A stretch of 36,887 nt of DNA, from assembly GCA_052246295.1 (NCBI GenBank), contig JBQQCO010000024.1; one strand, given 5' to 3'. Source of the DNA: Piscibacillus sp052246295 (lineage in GTDB: Bacteria > Bacillota > Bacilli > Bacillales > Alkalibacillaceae). Positions 31,163-36,887 of the stretch are shown piece by piece (the stretch's first letter is position 1; the number at the start of each line of letters is the position of its first letter). Made by a program: the position numbers and the translations under genes. The notes under the pieces are model-generated. The model was not told where the DNA came from and ran no database searches. It saw nothing but the letters and a program-made list of their open reading frames with translations.

Positions 31163-33130
31163 TCAAGCTTTCTGTGCACTAAACAGTTTTTCTACTTCTG
31201 TATTAGGGACAGGTTTACTAAAGTAATATCCTTGAACTTCATCACAATTTTCTTGATTTAGAAACTTCAAATCCTCCTCACACTCTACTCCTTCTGCTAT
31301 TACTTTTAAGTTTAAAGAGTGAGATAAATGAATAATCGTTTTTACAATCGCTATATTTTGTTCTGTTTTTTCCTGTATAAACAGTCGATCAATCTTCAAT
31401 TTACTTAAAGGAAACTGGCTTAAATACTTTAAAGAAGAATATCCTGTACCAAAATCATCTAATGCAACGTTAACACCAAGTTCTTTAAATCCATTCAAAG
31501 TCTCAATTATAAATTTTTCATTAGCCATGGCCATGCTCTCAGTAATTTCAATTTCTAAATACTCTGGTTCTAACCCCGTATCCTCTAATATCTTACCAAT
31601 ATTAGTGATTAAATCACGTTGTAGGAATTGCTTTGCTGATAAATTGACACTCACTTTAACTTTAGGCAAGCCTAAATCCTGCCATAACTTATTCTGCTTA
31701 CATGCTTCTCGGATCACCCAGTCCCCTAACTCAACAATTAGTCCTGTTTTTTCAGCTAAAGGTATGAACTCATTAGGAGGAACTATACCACGGTCAGGAT
31801 GGTTCCAACGGCATAATGCTTCAAAACCGATAATTTCATTATTTTTTATATTAATTTGTGGTTGGAAATGAAGAACAAAATCTTTACTTTTTAATGCTTT
31901 ATGTAGTTCGGTTTCTAATGTTAATCGTTCTTTAAAACCTTCTGTAAAGGATTTTTGAAACACTAAATAATCATTTTTATTTTCTTTTTTTATAAAGTTC
32001 AAAGCAATATTTGCTTGTTTCATTAACTCTGATGCAGTTTCTCCTAATGTTGGAAATAGACTAATCCCTATACTAGTTGATGTATAAATTTCATAGCCAT
32101 TGACCGTTAATGGCTGCTTAAAGTTTCGCAGTAATTCTTCTGCAAACTCTGTTGCATTTTGTTCACTTTCAACATTACGTTGAAGAATCAGAAATTCGTC
32201 CCCCATCATTCTGGCAACGAAAATATCTTCAAACAAAAATTGTTTCAACCTTGATGCAAATGACTTCAACAATTGATCACCAAATTGATATCCAAGTGTA
32301 TCGTTAATATGCTTAAAATCGTCTAAATCAATAAAGTGAACCGCTATTTTCTTTTCACTCAATGTCGATGCCTTTATTTCATCATTTAATACTTTTTGAA
32401 AATAATTTCTGTTAGGTAAATCTGTTAATTCATCATAATAAGCCATAAATTCAATTTGTTTTTCATTCTCTACTCTTTCAGTGATATTGCGTATAATAGC
32501 TATTCTTAGCTGACCTTCTTCAATATCAAGTGTTTCTGGTACAATTTCAACATAAATGATGCTACCGTCTTTCTTTATACCTCTAACAGTATAAGATTTG
32601 TTTGTAGTAGACTGGATGCTTTTTATCATCTTTTGGTGATCATTGGTGTGAATTAAATCTAAGATACTAGTACCTAGTAAATCCTCACGTTGATATCCAG
32701 CCAGGCTTGCAAAGGCTTGATCACAATCTAAAATTTGTGCACCATCATGCATGACCACGCCTTCGTATGGTCCATTTAAGATATTATTCAATGAATAGAA
32801 TACAGCCTCTTTATTAGCCTGTAATCCACCTTCTCTTAATATCATGCAAACATGATCTCCGATTTGCATGCTTCTAAATAGAATCATTTTTTTAGGTTTG
32901 GCTTGAGTTCGAACCATTATTTCCTTACCATTACTTGGCGTTAGTGATTCTAAATTAAGATAATCAGTGATGAGAGTCTTGTTAGTCGATAATCTTAATA
33001 AGGAATGAGCTGGATTATTAGACGCTACAATACGGCCTTCCTTATTTATAAATAATACTGCATCGGATATATGTTCAAAAATCCAATCGTGAATCGGACG
33101 TATGGTATTCCCTCGATTCTCATTAACCAC
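31163..33130 (-). CDS. PAS-PAS-GGDEF-EAL protein, probable c-di-GMP phosphodiesterase
   Basis: 655 residues from the GTG at 33130, which follows GAGGGGG by seven bases; an ATG at 33145 overlaps that site. Two PAS domains (about 20-100 and 120-225), a GGDEF domain (about 230-390) and an EAL domain (about 405-655); residue numbers count from the ATG. The GGDEF motif is RMMGDEF, with Met in place of the first Gly, and the end of the domain also drifts, so cyclase activity is doubtful; it may bind GTP as a regulator. The EAL side looks intact: FEALCRW, NLSAKQF, EITES, DDFGTGYSS and AEGVE. No membrane segments, so it is cytoplasmic, sensing by PAS. It lies 18 bases after ktrD on the same transcript. 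Confidence 0.9.
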   Translation of the reverse strand: MVNENRGNTIRPIHDWIFEHISDAVLFINKEGRIVASNNPAHSLLRLSTNKTLITDYLNLESLTPSNGKEIMVRTQAKPKKMILFRSMQIGDHVCMILREGGLQANKEAVFYSLNNILNGPYEGVVMHDGAQILDCDQAFASLAGYQREDLLGTSILDLIHTNDHQKMIKSIQSTTNKSYTVRGIKKDGSIIYVEIVPETLDIEEGQLRIAIIRNITERVENEKQIEFMAYYDELTDLPNRNYFQKVLNDEIKASTLSEKKIAVHFIDLDDFKHINDTLGYQFGDQLLKSFASRLKQFLFEDIFVARMMGDEFLILQRNVESEQNATEFAEELLRNFKQPLTVNGYEIYTSTSIGISLFPTLGETASELMKQANIALNFIKKENKNDYLVFQKSFTEGFKERLTLETELHKALKSKDFVLHFQPQINIKNNEIIGFEALCRWNHPDRGIVPPNEFIPLAEKTGLIVELGDWVIREACKQNKLWQDLGLPKVKVSVNLSAKQFLQRDLITNIGKILEDTGLEPEYLEIEITESMAMANEKFIIETLNGFKELGVNVALDDFGTGYSSLKYLSQFPLSKLKIDRLFIQEKTEQNIAIVKTIIHLSHSLNLKVIAEGVECEEDLKFLNQENCDEVQGYYFSKPVPNTEVEKLFSAQKA

Positions 33131-33148
33131 AATTTGCCCCCTCATAAA

Positions 33149-34522
33149 TTACCCAATGTTAATTTTCTCTTTTGGATATCTATAGTTACTTTTTCTCTTT
33201 CTTTTATTAAACGTAAACAAGAATGTTAATAAACCTATTCTACCGATAAACATTAAAGCCATTAGCCATGCTTGACTGAAATAAGAAAGTTCTGATGTAA
33301 TTCCCATTGATAAACCTGTTGTTCCGAAAGCTGAGCTAACTTCAAAAATAATACTCGTTAGTGAAAAAGGCTCTATAGCACTAATAACTATAACTGTTGT
33401 TAAAAACATAATAATAGCTAGCAACGTGACAACAACAGCTTTGAATAAGTCTTCTTCTTCGACTTGTCTACCGAAAATTTTAATATTCGTTTGCCCTCTT
33501 GCAAACGTCAAAATAAATATAATAACTAAGGCGAAAGTTGTTGTCCGAATTCCCCCACCAACACTACTTGGTGAAGCTCCAATAAACATCATACTGGATA
33601 GAAACAACTGAGTTTGTTCTGTAAATTCATTAACATCCATCGTTGATAATCCAGCGCTTCTTGCAGTTGTCGACTGAAATAAACTTGTAAAGATTACCTC
33701 ATGCCAGCTTTTATCTGCCATATAGTGATTAAACTCTAAAATAATGACAACTAAGAATGAAAAACCTAATAATACAAAATAAGTTAATGTTGTTAATTTT
33801 GTAAACAACGAAAAGCGTTTTAAGTTTCGTTCTTCAGGTGCAATTCTTAGGTATTCTTTTACTTCTATTAAAACTGGAAACCCAATAGCTCCTGCTATAA
33901 TTAAAAGAATATGAACAAACTGGACAAAATAATCGTGACTAAACATATGTAATGATGATCCTGTTATATCAAAACCGCCATTAGTAGTTGCACTTATTGC
34001 TGAGAAAAAACCTTGATAATACGCTTCTACAATAGAATCATAATAATTTAAATAATAAGTCCCCAAAATAATAAATCCAATGAACTCTATCGTAAGGATT
34101 AAAAACAACATATCCTTAACAAGTCTAACAATTCCAGAGATGGATTGCTGATTTTGGTCAGTCATAATTAACCGGCGTTCTCTGAACCCGATTTTTCGTC
34201 CTAAGATCAACCAAATTAATGTTCCAAGTGCCATGACACCTAGACCACCAATTTGTAAGGCAATGGCAATGATAATAACTCCAAAAAAGCTAAATGAGTC
34301 AGCTGTAGATACAACGGTTAACCCCGTTACACTAACCGCACTAACTGAAGTGAACAGGACTTCCATAAAATTTAAGTTGACCCCGTCTTTATGCGCAACC
34401 GGTAAAGATAGCAACAGAGTGACTAATGTTACAGCAGCTAAATAATAGAGTGAGATCAGTTGTACAACTGATAATTTATCAAATACTCTTTTTACCTTGA
34501 TCCCCTGTTTATCTCCATACAT
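33149..34522 (-). CDS. ktrD: Ktr potassium uptake channel subunit KtrD
   Basis: 457 residues, four repeated M1-P-M2 units of the Trk/Ktr/HKT family. The selectivity loops are VTGL (about 65-75), TTNGGFD, ARSAGLST and FGTTGLSMG, each with the filter Gly; the gating loop GASPSSVGGGIRTTTF lies in the third unit. It imports potassium, with Na+ assistance in some relatives, and assembles with a KtrC/KtrA ring. KtrC is encoded at 11680. KtrD rather than KtrB because no ktrA gene is beside it. AAGGAG lies eight bases before the ATG. The next gene, a PAS-EAL protein, is coupled to its 3' end, which is unusual. Confidence 0.93.
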   Translation of the reverse strand: MYGDKQGIKVKRVFDKLSVVQLISLYYLAAVTLVTLLLSLPVAHKDGVNLNFMEVLFTSVSAVSVTGLTVVSTADSFSFFGVIIIAIALQIGGLGVMALGTLIWLILGRKIGFRERRLIMTDQNQQSISGIVRLVKDMLFLILTIEFIGFIILGTYYLNYYDSIVEAYYQGFFSAISATTNGGFDITGSSLHMFSHDYFVQFVHILLIIAGAIGFPVLIEVKEYLRIAPEERNLKRFSLFTKLTTLTYFVLLGFSFLVVIILEFNHYMADKSWHEVIFTSLFQSTTARSAGLSTMDVNEFTEQTQLFLSSMMFIGASPSSVGGGIRTTTFALVIIFILTFARGQTNIKIFGRQVEEEDLFKAVVVTLLAIIMFLTTVIVISAIEPFSLTSIIFEVSSAFGTTGLSMGITSELSYFSQAWLMALMFIGRIGLLTFLFTFNKRKRKSNYRYPKEKINIG

Positions 34523-34617
34523 AGATGTTTCTCCTTTTTACGCCACATTTCCTGCTCATTCTAGTAAATTTACTCATGATAAAGTCGAATAATATAATAG
34601 GTCGTCGCAAATTGAAG

Positions 34618-35043
34618 TTAGAAAAAGCTTTCTTGATTTTTTTCTTTGAATTTTTTTAATAAGGATGCCCCTTGGTAACCAGCTTCTATTAATTCTTGCA
34701 ACATTTGCTCCACTTGTTCACGTTCGCGGTTAACTAAATTACCGATTAAAATAACATTAATTTCATCTTCTATATCGTTGATTGAATTGATTTTTGCAAC
34801 AATAGTTGCTTTCGGGTTTTCTGCTTTCGAAATCCTTACTTGTACAACTAACTCACGCTCTTCATCTTTCTTACTTCGAAAGAAATCAATATAAGATCTA
34901 GGAATCATACATTCAATTAACCAACGATCATGGTCAATTTCACGATCAATAATTAAACCTGCTGAAATATCAATTTGTCGGTTCAATAGTTCATCTCCTG
35001 ATTTCTCAAGAATCTCGATTGATATTAATTTAAACGTCTTCAT
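34618..35043 (-). CDS. YwpF-like protein
   Basis: 141 residues. Starts MKTFKLISIEILEKSG and contains GLIIDREIDHDRWLIEC and SYIDFFRSKKDEERELVVQVRIS, which match my recollection of the YwpF family of Bacillales; function is unknown. The predicted fold is beta-rich with a C-terminal helix (EQVEQMLQELIEAGYQGASLLKKFKEKN). AAAGGAAGG precedes the ATG. It lies 95 bases upstream of ktrD on the same strand with no obvious terminator between, so both could be on one transcript, although in B. subtilis the relative is elsewhere. Confidence 0.7.
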   Translation of the reverse strand: MKTFKLISIEILEKSGDELLNRQIDISAGLIIDREIDHDRWLIECMIPRSYIDFFRSKKDEERELVVQVRISKAENPKATIVAKINSINDIEDEINVILIGNLVNREREQVEQMLQELIEAGYQGASLLKKFKEKNQESFF

Positions 35044-35323
35044 AAAATCCTTCCTTTCAAACTCCTCAATTATAGGAAATAATAGGAAGCCAAAAAATAA
35101 GTACTGTCTATAATATTATTATTAATTAATTAAAAATCAATACTATTTAGTAAACCTAACCATTTTGTTAAAGATATTGTAAGTGGTAAAAGCTAAACAA
35201 GCAATATAAAAACGAAAATCAATTGCATTCAAACATACTCTGATGGCTTAGGTTTTTAAACCTTAACATAGCATCAACATCTAAAACTTCCTTAAAATAA
35301 AACTGAACCATCTAAATGACAGT
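35044..35323. other. 280-bp intergenic region with little in it
   Basis: Very AT-rich. On the minus strand TATAAT (-10 candidate) precedes the ywpF-like gene. A small inverted repeat AGGTTT-TT-AAACCT (about 35250-35265) is the only other structure besides the MFS terminator. No reading frame longer than a few codons has a ribosome binding site. Confidence 0.5.
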
Positions 35324-35329
35324 TCAGTT
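35301..35329 (-). terminator. Terminator of the MFS gene
   Basis: Minus strand AACTGAAC / GTTCAGTT with a 13-nt loop followed by TTATTTTAAG. The stem overlaps the stop codon. The T tract is imperfect. Confidence 0.65.
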
Positions 35330-36688
35330 TACTTGTTTTAATGATTGAATGTGTAATGATTTAAATAGAATAAATCCTAGCAAAATTAAAATCATGAAAG
35401 TTATAAAAATATTACTATATACAGCGCCAGTCCCAACTACACCGAATGGATTTAATGGGGTTTCAGGTCTATAAATATCAAGCACCTTACCGACTAATGC
35501 ACCGCTTAATGCACCTGACACGAAATTTAATAAGTTAAAAACACCCATGCCAATTCCTGTTTCTTTTTGACTTAAGATTCCTGCTAAAATATCAGCTCCT
35601 GAAGATTGTACTAAAGGAAAACATAACATAGGGAAAATTAAACTCAGACTAAAAATAACAGGATGGGCTCCAACGGTTGTTGATACAATTAAAAAGCCTG
35701 TTAATAATAATAATAAACTGACTAAGAAAATTGTTCGAGACCCTTTTTGGTCAACTAACTGACCACCTTTACGTCCTATTAAAGCTGCTCCCATAGCTCC
35801 CGGAAACATCGCTAAACCAATTTGTAATGTTGTCAACTCGTATACGTCCCTTAACATAATTGGAACCGAAAACATTAATCCAAATAAACATGCAACTCCA
35901 ATAAAACTTACAACCAGTGTTACTACATAATTACGATTTTTAAACAGTCTTGGAGGAATAAACGGATCTTTTGCAAACTTCATACGTAAAGCAACTAAAA
36001 TCAATAACAATAGAGCTATCCCGAACGTCCACAATTGACCTAGCGTTATTCCCATTAATGAAGTCACAATTAAGCCTGCTACCAAAGCTCCACCAAGATA
36101 ATCTAATTTAAAAAACTTAGTACTTTCATCAGGCAAATTAGCTCTTAAGAAAGGCAATGTAATAATGATAAAGGCAGAGGTAAGAAATAAGTATTGCCAG
36201 CTTAAGAAACCGCCAATAACCCCACCTAGGATTGGTCCAATTCCTGAAGCAAATGCCATCACGGATGATATAATCCCAAGTATCTTCCCTCTTTCATTAG
36301 GAAAATACCGAATAGGTGCTATAAAGGCAATTGCTGGGATCATGGAACCTCCAATGGCTTGAATTATTCTTGCCAAAAGAACTACCCCATAGTTTGGAGC
36401 CATAAATCCTAAAAGTGAACCAAAAGAAAAGACGACTAATCCAAATGTGATAAGCGACTTCAAGGCAATCGTATCAGTCAGCTTCCCATAGACTAAGGCA
36501 CCAACGGCATAGACCATAATATAACCTGTCATAACCCAGCTAACTTCTGATGGCATTAACTGAAAAGCTTCTGCTATATCTGGAATGGCAATGTTAAACA
36601 TCGTACCATTCATAACTGAAAACATTAAAACGAAACATAAAGAAAATAATAAAGCTTTAGGATTTTGAATTTCTACTTTTTGACTCAT
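35324..36688 (-). CDS. MFS antiporter of the 14-helix Tet(L)/Tet(K) type
   Basis: 454 residues from the ATG at 36688, chosen because GAGGGG lies about six bases upstream; a longer frame runs into the promoter. About 14 hydrophobic segments. The helix 5 antiporter motif C is GIGPILGGVIGG, and helices 1-2 carry FNIAIPDIA and YGKLTD (motif A region). The layout and length resemble Tet(L), Tet(K) and related Bacillus proteins that exchange protons for drug-metal complexes or for Na+/K+. Whether it moves tetracycline, another drug or monovalent cations cannot be told; a cation role would suit a salt- or alkali-tolerant host. Single gene with its own promoter and terminator. Confidence 0.85.
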   Translation of the reverse strand: MSQKVEIQNPKALLFSLCFVLMFSVMNGTMFNIAIPDIAEAFQLMPSEVSWVMTGYIMVYAVGALVYGKLTDTIALKSLITFGLVVFSFGSLLGFMAPNYGVVLLARIIQAIGGSMIPAIAFIAPIRYFPNERGKILGIISSVMAFASGIGPILGGVIGGFLSWQYLFLTSAFIIITLPFLRANLPDESTKFFKLDYLGGALVAGLIVTSLMGITLGQLWTFGIALLLLILVALRMKFAKDPFIPPRLFKNRNYVVTLVVSFIGVACLFGLMFSVPIMLRDVYELTTLQIGLAMFPGAMGAALIGRKGGQLVDQKGSRTIFLVSLLLLLTGFLIVSTTVGAHPVIFSLSLIFPMLCFPLVQSSGADILAGILSQKETGIGMGVFNLLNFVSGALSGALVGKVLDIYRPETPLNPFGVVGTGAVYSNIFITFMILILLGFILFKSLHIQSLKQVN

Positions 36689-36744
36689 GTTTTTCCCCTC
36701 GTCTTTCACTTTTATAAGCATACCCTCTCGGCTGTCTTCTTGCA

Positions 36745-36772
36745 ATCTTATAGCTCTTTAAGTTTGTGTCAA
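36745..36772 (-). promoter_or_regulatory. Sigma-A promoter of the MFS gene
   Basis: Minus strand TTGACA (36767-36772, perfect), 16-nt spacer, TAAGAT (36745-36750). Start of transcription is expected about 50 bases before the ATG, which supports the short form of the protein. Confidence 0.75.
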
Positions 36773-36887
36773 GATTTTCTCGATGTAGTTTTTATACCGG
36801 TATTTTCGGCACTCTATTTTTGTACACTTTTTGGCTACCGCGCTATCGCTTGCTGGCCCTAACATCATTGTTACGTTCTAACGAACC

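Overview
The window reads as chromosome of a low-GC, spore-forming, halotolerant or halophilic Bacillaceae (Oceanobacillus / Alkalibacillus / Piscibacillus-like). Support: AT-rich Gram-positive ribosome binding sites; very acidic exported proteins; a Spo0E-type and a YjcZ-type sporulation protein; and many genes in the neighbourhoods they occupy in Bacillus subtilis (pdhABCD-ykyA-defB; rpoY-rnjA-ktrC; dapL-dapH with darB; fadH-ykuE; patA). Genus is inference.

Layout. 1-127: the 5' end of a group II intron (minus strand) sitting directly behind the terminator of a lipoprotein NodB deacetylase gene. 1188-2729: OpuD-type BCCT betaine transporter. 2824-7654: four-gene pyruvate dehydrogenase operon (minus), with a promoter whose -35 overlaps a 10-bp inverted repeat. 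8012-12345: ykyA, peptide deformylase, a possible 25-residue cationic peptide, rpoY-rnjA and ktrC. 12514-16113: heterodimeric ABC exporter. 16449-17777: CoA-disulfide reductase. 17778-18105: a strongly structured intergenic repeat. 18109-20516: dapL, dapH and the c-di-AMP sensor gene darB. 20652-23836: hemolysin III, fadH (with a FadR-like box), the Tat substrate ykuE and a Sco1 lipoprotein. 23868-26606: small membrane proteins, a ZIP transporter, patA and a Spo0E-like gene. 26829-31099: signal peptidase I, a YvrJ/DUF2922/DUF1659 group with two very small genes, a zinc-ribbon/TPR membrane protein paired with a membrane-anchored trypsin-like protease, and a Gly-Asn-repeat YjcZ-like peptide. 31163-36688: ywpF-like, ktrD and a PAS-GGDEF-EAL protein in one orientation, then a Tet(L)-like MFS antiporter.

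How it fits together. Three threads recur. (1) Ionic and osmotic balance: OpuD, KtrC, KtrD, DarB and a Tet(L)-like antiporter; KtrC and DarB belong to c-di-AMP-binding families. (2) Diaminopimelate synthesis by the acetylase route (dapH, dapL, patA). (3) Envelope and secretion: NodB lipoprotein, YkyA, SipS-type peptidase, YkuE, Sco1, and the zinc-ribbon/trypsin pair. The strongest candidates for something little described are the zinc-ribbon/TPR plus trypsin pair (28440-30837), the coupling of a K+ channel gene to a probable c-di-GMP phosphodiesterase (33130/33149), the small peptide at 9564-9641, and the folded repeat at 17778-18105. No CRISPR array, rRNA, tRNA or intact transposase gene was seen. 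Starts were moved inward from the longest reading frame where a ribosome binding site clearly decided the matter.
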